A stretch of 27,446 bases of DNA from Haplosporangium gracile (GCA_015499985.1 JAAAUF010000571.1:1-27446); one strand, 5' to 3'. Positions 9,034 through 18,989 are shown, numbered from the stretch's first letter. Translations and numbers: made by a program. Notes: generated by a model from the letters alone, not told the origin.

Positions 9034-9535
9034 AAAGCCCCCTACTTATGTTTGCTAATTGCTCTTCGGTCATGTCCGAGGGCGACATCGGTTCGAGATT
9101 GCGTGCAACAGTCGTGGGTGACGAAGGTGCAAATTCCGAGATGAACGATCTTTCCCTCACTACCTGGCTGGCCATGAGCCCGACCAGTGGACCATGTACA
9201 TAGTTGTTGGTCCTGAGATAACCAAAGTCATCGAAGAGGTGGCCGCACTTCACTGCGAACTCAAACTGTTGGATGAGCGCCTGAACCGACGCAATGTGTT
9301 TGTCGAGTCGTATGGCGTGTTCTTGCAGCGAGGTGTATACGCGATCGTGCATGAGGTTGAAGCTGTCGATGTCCTCCAGATCCTGCCCAAGAGGAATATC
9401 AAATGCACCGAAGGCGTCACACAAGTAGCTTGCTCGTTTGGCGAGAGCAACAGTCCTTTCTGACTGCAGCCGCAGGTAGACGGATTGTAGATTGTTGATG
9501 GCCGTCTTCCGGGTCTCGGATTCGTTGGGTAGCAT
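9032..9535 (-). CDS. Hypothetical helical protein, 167 aa
   Basis: I do not recognise this family. From the ATG at 9535 the product is 167 residues, begins MLPNESETRKTAINNLQSVY and is mostly charged and amphipathic, so largely helical. No signal peptide or membrane span is visible. The open frame runs upstream to 9817, but that extension is Leu/Pro/Ser-rich, lies across a TATA box (9717-9724) and is probably untranslated leader. The first ATG in the predicted mRNA opens a five-codon upstream frame (9625-9642); the next ATG is 9535. It stands alone beside a transposon relic. It could be a lineage-specific gene; confidence in it being a real gene is moderate. Confidence 0.55.
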   Translation of the reverse strand: MLPNESETRKTAINNLQSVYLRLQSERTVALAKRASYLCDAFGAFDIPLGQDLEDIDSFNLMHDRVYTSLQEHAIRLDKHIASVQALIQQFEFAVKCGHLFDDFGYLRTNNYVHGPLVGLMASQVVRERSFISEFAPSSPTTVARNLEPMSPSDMTEEQLANISRGL

Positions 9536-9716
9536 CGTCCACTGCGTTGATTGTGCGGTGCGTCCCAGGTCGACCCTGAGCGTTCTACGTGTCGAGCGTT
9601 GTTGGACGTTGTAGGGGACAGCGTTTAATAGGAGCAGAACATGAGGGAGAGGAGACAAGGATAATAGCAAGGGAGAAAGACAAGAGGGTGTAGGGACAAG
9701 AGAAGTGGGCAAGGGG

Positions 9717-9724
9717 TATTTATA
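9717..9724 (-). promoter_or_regulatory. TATA box of the 9032-9535 gene
   Basis: TATAAATA on the minus strand. Transcription starting about 30 bases downstream (near 9690) would leave a leader of roughly 150 bases, making the ATG at 9535 the likely start rather than the longer frame. Confidence 0.5.
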
Positions 9725-11097
9725 TGTGTATGAATAGAGGTGGGGTAATAACAAGCAGGGTAGAGCGTGTATGGGATGACAATAAGTCTGACACCCGATA
9801 GAATGGAAAGGCAACAAGGCAGTGGTAAGCAGGAGGCAATCTACGATTCTCTCACATGGATGGGCAAGAGAATTGTGAGAAGTGGAATGGAAGTGCGTTT
9901 GGCAAATAGAAAAGAAAAATGGGGATTCTTATTCTCATTTCATCCTTAAAGATGTTTTTTTCGATTCCAATCAATAAATTCAGGTGTGGATCACGTTTCA
10001 GCCACGTCCATTGTCATTGGGTCATGCAAGGTGCATTGTTGACGAGATTTAAGCACGTCAGAGCCGCATGATTATGCGTTTGTAATGCCTTTTCTTCTTT
10101 TCATCATTCTGAGTGGTCCAGGCTTGGGCATTCATGACCGGGTGGTTTTGTGTTGATAAAAGTCGTTCAGTCTTTGAGGAGAGCATTCTCGTGCACCTTC
10201 ATCTGTAGGTTGTCCCGAACATAGTTCCCGTTGTCATGATGATGATGTGCAGGAGTGGAATTGTGTAAGGTGAAAGGCATAGAAGGTGTGTGACGAAAAG
10301 AACAATCAATCATGTTCCTCCCCTTCTTCTCATACATGTTAAGTTCTCGTAAGGCGCCTTCATTTTACTTGTAGATCATCTGCCATGGGTTCTCTCAGAA
10401 AAAATGAAAATATAAACGATGACATCGTCTTTTATTTTCAACATCATGTGACACTAATCGTCAATGGAGATCTTACCTGCGGTGAGGATTTGTCTCTGCT
10501 CAAGCATCACAATCGATGTGAGGTCTTTGATACCCTTGAGTATAAGCAGCAGTGGTGCCAGTGTTTTCAAACTGGAGTAGTGCCAGTAGTGAGACGGTGC
10601 TCTGTCAGCTGCATTGTTGCATAGCTGACCTTCCATACGGTGATGGGTGTGCATTCAATCGTTCATGCCCGGGAGGGGGGTTTGAGTGAATGAATGAATG
10701 TCTTTAAAAAGTGAATATGTGAATCTCTGTTGTGAATTCGTTAAGAAAAATGGAAAATAATAATCAGGGGTTGTTATCGATAAAGCAATAGGGAAGATGG
10801 AATAACCGAACAAAGAGAGGGATCTGTTTAATTCGGGGACGAAGTGTGCTTATGTACTCTTCGCCCCCTATGTACACGTTATTATAGCTCAGTGGGAGAT
10901 TGGTGTGATGCTAATGAAAGGGAATGTGCGATAATAGTTGCGCAAGATTCGAAAAACTCGCGAGTGAGGGAGACAGGGCCGTAAAGACGTGAAAACAATA
11001 GCGAGCCACAAAGACAAAGGCAAAGGCAGGGAAGACAAAGAGGGCGATTGAAGAAGAAAATTTAAGATAGACAACAGATAAGGAAAATTATAGGTTA
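9725..11097. other. Intergenic, about 1.4 kb, no supported gene
   Basis: A 79-codon plus-strand frame (10385-10624, ATG start) and a 66-codon minus-strand frame (10454-10654) overlap antiparallel. Neither shows a known motif, and neither is supported. A GATGATGATGTG word near 10222 also occurs near 8911. The rest is low-complexity DNA and the 3' flank of the 11098-11958 gene. Confidence 0.4.
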
Positions 11098-11958
11098 TCA
11101 TCTAGAACCAGACTGTTTTTGATGCCACGCGAACGCCGTGCTGATAAAGCTCCTGAATTCAACCGCGAGGTGTTCAGCGTGTTCGTCAAAGAACGTTTGA
11201 GGTGCCGCGGCGGGGAATAGGAGTCGCAAGCGGAAGTCACAACCTTCTTCCGAATCTCGAATCTCCTGTAAGATGTAGAACAGAACGCTGCCATCATCCA
11301 AGGTTCCCGTCGCCGGTAAGTGTTGATATGTGGGGTCGCCGTACTTCTTCACAAAGTCTGGGGGATTCGCACAGGGTTGGATGCGCACCCGAGCTACATG
11401 CTCCCCGATAGTTTCAACAATACCTAGTGTCAATTATCAAATATTTGATAACATATGTTAGTTCCTTTTCAAATCATTTGATAACATATGTTAGTTCCTT
11501 TTCAAATCATTTGATAACATGTTAATTCCTTATCAAATCATTTGATAAGCAACGCTAACAATACCCGAATTATATGGAGGAAGAGTATAGTGTTCCGGGT
11601 GCGCTGGTACCATGGTGTCGAGAAAAACCTTTTGCTGAAGCTCCGGCGTCTGCAACTCTACCATCCAAACTTTCCACCACTCCATAAATTGGGCCAAAGT
11701 GATTCCTTTCGCTTTGAGGTCGATCCGAGATTCTCTATACTGGCCGTTAGACTTCGCAATGATGTCCTTGTAATAAGCGTCGGCCACTTCTATCTGATTC
11801 TGGAGGAGATCAAGCATTGGTTGTCCCGCTAACAGAGTCTTCAAGTTTCGAAGTGCCCTCCGAGACGCCTTCAGCTCCCAGGAATCGACTTCGTTGTTGT
11901 CAACGGTTTGGCCATTCGGCCAAGAATACTTGAGGGACAATTCTGATGGAGAAGACAT
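11098..11958 (-). CDS. Hypothetical protein, two exons, about 239 aa
   Basis: I do not recognise this family. Exon 1 is 11958-11565 and exon 2 is 11423-11098. Joining them turns YTLPPYNSG into ...NSGIVETIGEHVARVRIQ in frame. The ATG at 11958 (MSSPSELSL) is preferred over the one at 12027 because a TATA box lies only 4 bases upstream of the latter. The protein has a helical, Trp-rich N-terminal half (LRNLKTLLAG, FMEWWKVWMVELQ) and a beta-rich C-terminal half (GSVLFYILQEI, FRLRLLF). It has no signal peptide or membrane span, so it is probably cytosolic or nuclear. Uniform coding quality on both sides of the intron argues that it is a functional gene. The intron itself looks like an inserted element, described separately. 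Confidence 0.75.
11424..11564 (-). repeat. Repeat-filled intron with 9-base flanking duplication (introner-like)
   Basis: A 141-base intron with GT start (11564-11563) and TAG end. Both junctions carry the same word GGTATTGTT (11557-11565 and 11416-11424), as expected for a target-site duplication. The donor GT lies in the first copy; the acceptor AG ends at the first base of the second copy. The interior is about three copies of a 33-base unit containing the near-palindrome TCAAATGATTTGA. Removal restores a continuous reading frame. Confidence 0.8.
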
Positions 11959-12030
11959 GGAGTGAAATATGTCAGTCAATGATGGATTGGAAAGTCTGAT
12001 TTGACCATTTATTCGTAAATTCTTCATGGC

Positions 12031-12040
12031 TTATATATAA
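12031..12040 (-). promoter_or_regulatory. TATA box of the 11098-11958 gene
   Basis: TTATATATAA, 4 bases upstream of the first possible ATG (12027) and 73 bases upstream of ATG 11958. Initiation about 30 bases downstream excludes the first ATG from the mRNA. Confidence 0.6.
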
Positions 12041-12077
12041 GCGCGCTCGGCCGAATTTTCCCGCGGCCCGGACGAGC

Positions 12078-12116
12078 CACGGACCGTGCGGACCGTACGA
12101 ATCACGGACTGTGCGG
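12078..12116. promoter_or_regulatory. Repeated CGG-type sites upstream of the TATA box
   Basis: CACGGACCGTGCGG at 12078-12091 is repeated at 12103-12116 with one change (CACGGACTGTGCGG), with a further CGGACCGT between them. The GC-rich block sits 40-85 bases upstream of the TATA box in otherwise AT-rich DNA. CGG/CCG repeats are typical targets of fungal Zn2Cys6 regulators. That link is inference. Confidence 0.45.
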
Positions 12117-12852
12117 GCCGAGTCAAGAACCAGCAGAGATGTATTCAAAGACGAAACTTTTTTCTTGGAACATTTTAGAAAGATATTTTCTATAATATTA
12201 TTAGCGGAATATTTTGTAGATTGGCAAACACGCTCCATCAATAGGGTGGACGGAATATTTGAGGAAGGTAAAAATATTTCATCTTTTTGACGAAATAAAA
12301 AATTCACGTCCCTTTGTGCTCTTCACCCCATGCCCATGGTGAGGAAGCGCGAAAAAAAGAAAAGGGAATATCACCATTCAATAGAACTCATGGAACTTTT
12401 TTACAGCGCCAAATGTTTCACCAATAGAATGCTTGGAATACTTTTTTGCAAAATAAGGTAAAAATGTTCCAAGATACAAATGCTTCGCCTTTGGTTTTTT
12501 GCGCCATGGAGTATTTTCTATTGGTGGCACATTTGCCATCATGTCTCGATTAATCAACCAATAGTTTTGTAGGACATATTCTGGGTAAAAAAAGGTTTTG
12601 CGATTTCGAGGAAACAAAACACAATCGCACTTTCATCTTCTCGCTCCTTGCAATCCTCACCAGGACACTCAGCGGAACTGAATGGTGCTCTCTTTTTTGA
12701 TTTTTTCGCAAGCGTGTAATTTTCAACTCGCTAAAACAGAATCAAATAAACCGCTTAAGCTAAAGCGGAAAACAATAGCCGCTTTTGCGGATCCAAAAAT
12801 TCACTGAAAACAGTCACCCGCTATCATAGCTGCGATAGACCCGACCGTATGC
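12117..12852. other. AT-rich intergenic DNA with a weak inverted repeat
   Basis: No supported gene. A 79-codon minus-strand frame (12378-12617) spans an imperfect inverted repeat (12406-12429 versus 12516-12537, CCAATAGAA / TTCTATTGG with ATTTG-type ends), so it is probably repeat DNA rather than a gene. Similar GGTAAAAAT words recur near 12267 and 12460. Confidence 0.45.
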
Positions 12853-13213
12853 AGTCGAACATGGTTTTTATGATCATTTTGATTGTGAAACTGATCAGAA
12901 AAACTAATTTGAACATTTGAATTGACGTCCACAAAAAAATATTCTTAACCAGCGCCAGAAATATAGTGCACGAGATAGAAGACGCTGAGCCGTAAGCCTT
13001 CCTTCACTTGCAGCATAAAATAAGATGAAGTGGGAGACGTGTTGATGGAAGTAAAACTTACGACTCGGCGTCTTCTATCTCGTGCACTATATTTCTGGCG
13101 CTGGTTAAGAATATTTTTTTGTGGACGTCAATTCAAATGTTCGAGTTAGTTTTTATGCCGTTTTCACTATCAGAATGGCCATAAAAACTACTCTTCACAT
13201 ATTTCATTCGACT
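12853..13213. mobile_element. MITE / fold-back element with long inverted arms
   Basis: Arms 12911-12985 and 13068-13142 are perfect 75-base reverse complements. The match extends inward to 12996/13057 with two mismatches, leaving a 60-base loop. It extends outward with more divergence to GTTTTTATG at about 12864 and CATAAAAAC near 13188, and perhaps to AGTCGAA / TTCGACT at 12853 and 13213. No transposase frame lies inside. No clean target duplication could be fixed. A non-autonomous DNA transposon is the best reading. Confidence 0.8.
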
Positions 13214-13506
13214 AATTCTCCAACAAAACAGATCCAATCGAAAACTCAAAAACGAGCTGCAATCTTGGAGAGGCTCGAAGTTAAGGTAGAGGCTGACTAG
13301 AACAGGACACACGGTGGAGAGGTATCCGTAGAGGACTCGAAGTTGTCGACCGTTATGCGGTTCTCACTCGGATTTGGGCAACTGGCCCGTCATGGATCTT
13401 GACTCGGTGGCGAAGAGGAAGAATGACATGTGTAACGTTCGTAACTTTTCATTAGGAATCAAAAAGAAGCAATCATTAGCGAGAACTTTTTTTTTTTTTT
13501 TTTTTC
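13214..13506. other. Intergenic DNA up to the assembly gap
   Basis: No gene recognised. It ends in a poly-T tract (about 13488-13505) directly before the gap, which probably caused the break in assembly. Confidence 0.5.
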
Positions 13507-13516
13507 NNNNNNNNNN
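13507..13516. other. Assembly gap (10 N)
   Basis: A run of N flanked by poly-T on the left and an A-rich tract on the right. The true length is unknown. It lies next to the 3' end of the broken F-box gene, so part of that gene may be missing. Confidence 0.99.
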
Positions 13517-13519
13517 GCA

Positions 13520-15207
13520 CATTTAAAAAAAAATAAAAAAAATAGCGATAGGAGCATAAACATCCAGGGTACCTTACGACAAGCCCAAATACTAGGCTGG
13601 GGCTTAACAAACCCCTCAGTCCTCGAAACCTCACATATACTTGTCCCCACCATCCTCCGATGCATATCCATCTGATTCACCTGCATCCAGATCCGGGGCG
13701 TCAACAAGTGCAGCAAATGCGGGGATTCACATAAGTAATAATGCAACTCGTCAACCAAAAAACGGTTTCCCCCCCGAAACAGCACGTAAGTCCAGCATCG
13801 TAATCACATTCTGTGGCCCTGTCGCGGGCGTCGGTGCAATGTGTAAACGCTGCTGTAAGTCCTTGTAGAACTGTTCCGATAACCCGAGGTAGTCAGTCGA
13901 TACACTGGACAGGAGGGTAGGACAAAGTTTAAGTAGCCGTCGTGGGTTTGTGGTCTCTAGATTTAGAGCCTCGACAGAGAGGTGTAGGTTCCGAAGACTC
14001 GGTAGCAGTAGCGGTTGCAGTTGTGGTAGCAGTAGCGGTTGCGGTAGCGCCAAGTCGTACTTCCCCTCGAGATGCCGACACAAAGCTACGAGTGTCTCTG
14101 CAGCTTTCTCGATCAGATACTCATCATCATCATCATCATCAGAACCCGTCCCCAAAAACAATTTCTCGTCCTCATTACCACTCACCCGAATTCGGACAAG
14201 CTGCAAATCTTCCAACCGCGGTGCAGCCGACAAGAAATCTAGAAGGGTGCTAAATCAGACATAATAGTACTCAAGAACCAACACCCGTAGTTGAATCAAA
14301 GGCTCTCCCTTTCCCTCTCTTCTTCCGTCTTCCGCGATCATGAACTTACTCCGAGCGCCCGGATCGTCATCATCGTCACTATCCAGAAAGGGGTCCGGGT
14401 CCCAGATGGACAGCTTAGGACGGAGGGCGACTTCCTGAAACGGACATGCTCGAAAGACTGTATTTAATCGGATCTCGCAATTGAGATCGTTCTCCATCCG
14501 GAGAACGGTTAGGTGTGACACGAACGAGAGGAGATGTACAAGGTGGCTCTTGAACCCCATAAACTTCCCCGCTAGAATTAATTCCTGTAGAGGTCCTTCA
14601 GGAAACGACCACCTCATTCGAGCCCCCCTCCCTCCTGCCGGTCCTGCTCCTGCTCTTGCTTCCCATCATCCTCACTCTTACGTTCTCGTCCTGCAAGAAT
14701 CTCCTCCCATCGCTGACGCTTCACCTCAAGCGCCGCAGCAACCTTAGTCCTCTGCGGCAGCCGCCGCATAGCCTCCATCCCACTCATGAGATGCGTGAAC
14801 CAATACAATCGTCTCGCCACCGGCAATTGCTTCCTGACCACAACTTCTAGCTCCTTGTTCGTCATATCTGTATAATAAACAGCCTCACGAATGACACGGT
14901 CCCGACTAGCCTGGAACCATTGTTGGCAGGCCAGGATCGCAGACAGGGCAAGAGTGATTTCGTCTACGAACGAAAAGACCTTGTCCAACAGCTCCGGGAT
15001 CTCCAGCGGTAAAGTATTGCGACGTTGGTGTACAGCGCTGTTGTTGCTATTATCGTTGGGCGCTTGGTCTGGTGTAGTTGACTGATCTGTCACATTGGTG
15101 TCTCCAGAGTTGACGGTGAGGGAGAGGATGGTGGGAGCGAAAGAAGGAAGGAACAAAAGCAATACAAACGAGAACCGAAAACAGGCGGCGGGGTGGGCTC
15201 TCAAAGA
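13520..15207 (-). pseudogene. Broken F-box gene running into the gap
   Basis: An F-box (LPLEIPELLDKVFSFV ... LACQQWF) lies at about 15020-14900, followed by leucine-rich segments. Defects or unusual features are: (1) no in-frame ATG between an upstream TAG (about 15208-15210) and the F-box; (2) a frame change near 14617, which a 47-base intron (GTAAGA...GGCAG, about 14683-14637) would repair; (3) a TGA at 14255-14257 inside VLEYYYV-stop-FSTLLDFLSAAPRLEDLQL, with homology-like sequence in the same frame on both sides; (4) a frameshift in a seven-base C run at 13769-13775, after which NRFLVDELHYYLCESPHLLHLL continues; (5) loss of coding character after WACRK at a possible splice donor just before the N run. 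Either this is a recent pseudogene, or errors near the gap have added some breaks. It would have been an SCF adaptor. Confidence 0.7.
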
Positions 15208-15256
15208 CTAAATGGGTGGCTTTCGACTGGACAAATCTCACAAATGATTGCTTGGT

Positions 15257-15262
15257 TTATTT
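15257..15262 (-). terminator. Candidate poly(A) signal of the beta-adaptin gene
   Basis: AATAAA on the minus strand, 72 bases beyond the stop codon at 15334. It lies only about 50 bases from the start of the broken F-box frame, so the two units are tightly packed on the same strand. Confidence 0.5.
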
Positions 15263-15333
15263 TCTTGGGTAGTGAAGTGTGCGAGTATATCTTGTGGCAG
15301 CAATCCGGAGAAGACTTCAAAAATAAGAGCTGT

Positions 15334-18300
15334 CTAAAAAAGACCCAAAAGGTCATTCTCAGCAGACGACTGGGTTGGCTTAGTAGGCTGCTGTTGCTGC
15401 TGTTGCTGGCCAAACCCACCCAGGCCTCCTAGATCCTCAAAGGGATCGTTCCTTGCCGGTGCTGGTGCCTGCTGCTGGTGCTGTGTCTGTTGCTGCATGC
15501 CTCCCATACCACCCATACCACCCATACCTCCCATGCCACCCATGCCTCCAAAGACATTGCTGCTAGACTCAGACATATCTGACGACATGTCAAACAAGTC
15601 TGCGCTATAGTTAGGTCCGTTGTTACCGGCAGGTTTGCTGGACGAGACGGGTGGGGAGGTGTATGCTGGCTCTGATGATCCAAAGTCCAAATCGAGCAAG
15701 TCTGCTATGGCGTTCTTGGGAGCTGGTGCTCCAGAAGCATCCAGCACTGCGTCTCCAATAATCTGTTCCTCGTCCCTTGCACTAGAAATGATTCAAATGA
15801 GCGTTCACTTTCGTGGTTAGTCATTACGTACTCATTTTTCACAATAAAAATATGCCATAAATTGAAAAGACCATACTGTATGACTTACTCCGCGGCGGCA
15901 GCCTTCTTGACGGCATCGGCGCTGAAAGCTCTGTTGCCCATGAATGCCTTCGGAGGCTTGTGGTAGACTGAAGCAAGGGTCGAGATGTTGTTAATAAGTT
16001 CGTCCATAAGCGCAGGCGAGATCGTCCTTGTCTCCACCGAGATTGGGGGCTTCTCAGACAAAACCACAGCCTTGGCAGCCTGAGGGTCGGTTGACAGCAA
16101 ACGCCAGTAGACATAGGCGCGGTCTCGGGTATCGGGGTTATCAATTTCATTGGTGGCTGTCTGCAAAACACGGTGGACAATCTCCTGTGACTGGGCAGGC
16201 TTCTTCAAAAACAATTTTACAGTTGCTGTGAGGAGTTGGAGCTGCACTTGAGAGTTCTCCTCCAAGAAGGTCTCCAGAAAGTTCTCAATCAACTCGTCGG
16301 CGTTCTCAATGCGCTCGGCGTACTCTCCAATGATCCAGATCAATGAGCCCTTTGCCTCGGGCTCGTCTAGAGAGTCCAAATTCTGGCAAAGAGTAGGAAT
16401 AATAGCCTCATACCGCTTGGGGTACTTGCGGAAAATATCCTATAGAGATAATATGCAGCCTTGGATGGTAAGTGTCTTGCTAATGTCGTTCAATGCATAC
16501 ACCTGCTGTCAAAAAGCAGGGAGACCGGAGGTAGTTACCTTGATGACGATGATAGCTTCCTGGACGACATAATTGACTTTGGTGTTGATGAGATCCAAGA
16601 GGACGTTGACGCACCGCTCTGAAGCCTCGTCAATCATAATAGCACATCGCCCAATAGCACGAACAGCCTTGCGCACGAACTCAACATCGACTTCCGAAGC
16701 ATATCTATCATGTAAATAATAAAAATAATTCAAAGGTCAGCCTGGAGTGACTCGTAGAGTACGATTTTTAAAAGCACCCGACAAGCAAATGAAAATAAGC
16801 CTTACTCTTTGAGCTCCGAGAGAATCTGCTCAATGTTCTTGTCGTTGCACAGCTTAATTATGATCTCCAGCTTCTCACGCTTAACATATGGTGGGTCGTT
16901 GTATTTGCAAAAGAACACACGAACGTCGTTTTGAAGAATGTCGGGGCGCTTCTGAAGGATCAAGTTGATGTTGCGGAGCGAGACGTACTGAACCTCGGGT
17001 GCCGACGCCAGAAGTGAAACTATGTAAGATTTCAAAAAAGCAAGGCGACAATGTTTAGTTTCTTTTTCTTGCCCGTGCCATTCGTGCTATGTTCGTTCGA
17101 TGTGAAAAGACATACCGAGAGGAGGAGACATCTTCTTGATCAAGCCCTTGATCAAGTCCTCGCTTCTGATGTAGCGCATAAAGATCATGATGACTCGGAT
17201 AGCAGAGAGAACCACAGATCCGTTGGCGTGCTGAAGACGAGGGATAACACGCTCGCAAACATTCTCAGCCTCCTTCGAGTCCAGTGGTCTGTAGTCCGCC
17301 AGCGAGGTCAAAATCGCAATCTGACCCCATTCCGTGCATTCGTTGAGAGCAGCCAACATCTTGTTCATAATAGCCACGTTGACTACAAAGACGTCCTTCG
17401 ATGACGAGGACTCTTGCATCTCTGCCAATGCGGTCACAGCATTAGCAACAACCTATATGTGAAGATGTTCAGTTGAAACAAGCGAATGAGTGTGGCGTCG
17501 AACATCATTACTCCTGCGGGTATAGATCTCTCTTTTCAAAACGCAGCAAGAGTATGAAGTCGCCCTGCCATTTACCATGGGGTTCGAGTCCGAAACAAGT
17601 TCCTGGAGGATAGTGACGAATCCGTTCTCCAATGCTCTCTCCTGGTCTAAGTCCCACAACTTGGCAACACCAATGGCGGCAGTCTTGCGCACATAGGGGT
17701 TGTCATCCTGCAGGCACTTTCTGAGGGGTTCGCAGATATGATCCAGAATCTTGTCCACACGAATGCAGCCCATAGTGCGGATAGCCAAGGCGCGAATCAA
17801 AGGGTTGACGTGGTCCGTATCCTAAACGTTGTTAGCAGGAAAGCAACTGTAAGTCTTGAGTTCCAGAATATAATAGCAGCTCTGATTCCATCAATCCTAA
17901 AAAGAGACTGTTTATTGAAGCGTGCCTTGACAAAGGTGTTGACAGCGAGAATGACCAAGTCTGGGTTTGACTTTGCATAGTTCATCAAGTACAAGTAAAC
18001 GAGTTTTTTCTATCACAATTAAAAATACAAAGGAAACGTTAACCAGCAAAACACAAGTTGACAACGTGCCCATGTCCGGCTCTTGTTTCCTGTCAGCCGC
18101 CTTGTTCTTCATCACCATTTGCAAGACTCCCTCCTCGAGCTCCTGATGTACTTCTTATTTACCATCTCCAAGTCCTCGGTCTGCATGTTCTTGACGACCT
18201 GAGGAAAGAGCGAGCTGACATCCTTGCCGACCGTCATGTTGGCGATGACGCGCTTGACGGCATCCTTCCGGCGGTCTCGGTACTCGCTGTTCAAGTCTGC

Positions 18301-18498
18301 CAACAGCTCGGCATTCTCGCCTATAAGGTGGTAAGATGGTGTGTATAAAAGAGACGGGGCGGTTTGTCTGTGTCAGGATAACAACCGGCGCTATTTTTCT
18401 TTTGGTGCGTTCCTTGATATAGAGCTAGTGGTAGGGAACTGACCCTTCTTATTGTTGGCAAAGAAGCGACCGGCGTTCTGCTTGATGAAGTCGGCCAT
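15334..18498 (-). CDS. APL2: Clathrin adaptor beta subunit (beta-adaptin), 752 aa, nine exons
   Basis: Large subunit of an AP-1/AP-2 clathrin adaptor, which sorts cargo at the trans-Golgi/endosome or plasma membrane. Exons: 18498-18444, 18320-18163, 18009-17926, 17821-17576, 17452-17116, 17019-16806, 16704-16539, 16439-15889, 15781-15334; the joined frame is continuous. The HEAT-repeat trunk (about 1-600) has family signatures: [91 protein letters not shown]. The hinge carries a clathrin box LLDLD (632-636), a GGM repeat, NDPF, poly-Gln and a terminal LLGLF. There is no folded ear domain after the hinge, as in some fungal AP-1 beta chains. The AP-1 assignment is preferred over AP-2 but not proven. 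Intron 3 is GC-AG. Confidence 0.96.
17822..17925 (-). other. GC-AG intron 3 of beta-adaptin
   Basis: A 104-base intron with donor AAG|GCACGC and acceptor GTTTAG. Splicing here joins NTFVK to [13 protein letters not shown], the same spacing as in animal beta-adaptins. A GT six bases upstream (TTT|GTCAAG) would also keep frame but would drop the conserved VK. The GC site lacks the usual AAGT extension. Confidence 0.75.
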
Positions 18499-18989
18499 GT
18501 GTCCTTGATATGAGATGAAGAAGAAAAGGGAGGAGTTTGTTGTTGTCGAAGGAAGGGAGAAAAAGAATGGGGAAAACGGAAGGGTCGGATGGAGGAACAA
18601 GGTGTGAAGGAAAGAAAGATGATGTGGAAACTTTGAGTTTCGTATGGGTTGGGTTTAACTGGCTGGACTTTGAGCCCCGCGACTGCCACGATTCACATCT
18701 GTGTCCCCGTGACTTGCGTGCATGTAAAATAACGCAAGCAAACAACGCCTCCAAACAAGGATCTACAGGTTGCTTTTTGATGTTTTTTATTTGGTATTGT
18801 ACAATTGTTGCCAGAGTAAGTGCTCCCTACGCTCTGCTGTCGCCTCCAAGTCTGATGAATTATTGTTTTGGTCTGTTGCTAATGTGTATGCTGGTGTTTG
18901 TTTGGAAAAGTGACCTTTTCAAGGCGTACAGGTCGAACGAAGATTAATCCTGATCCGTAAGTACTGATCCTCTCTTTCTTGGTGTTGTT
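18499..18989. other. Intergenic between beta-adaptin and RPC11
   Basis: About 490 bases holding the beta-adaptin upstream region and the RPC11 3' flank. A 136-codon plus-strand frame crosses it (18537-18947) but has no known motif and overlaps the 5' leader, so it is not accepted as a gene. Confidence 0.5.

Noticed and set aside
10385..10654. Possible small gene on either strand
   Set aside because: Two antiparallel short frames compete, neither has a motif, and neither has a convincing promoter.
11434..11555. Regular 33-base repeats as a possible CRISPR array
   Set aside because: The units are directly adjacent with no unique spacers and sit inside a spliced eukaryotic gene.
18537..18947. 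136-codon plus-strand frame upstream of beta-adaptin
   Set aside because: No recognisable domain, crosses the promoter and leader of a well-supported gene, and its composition changes midway.
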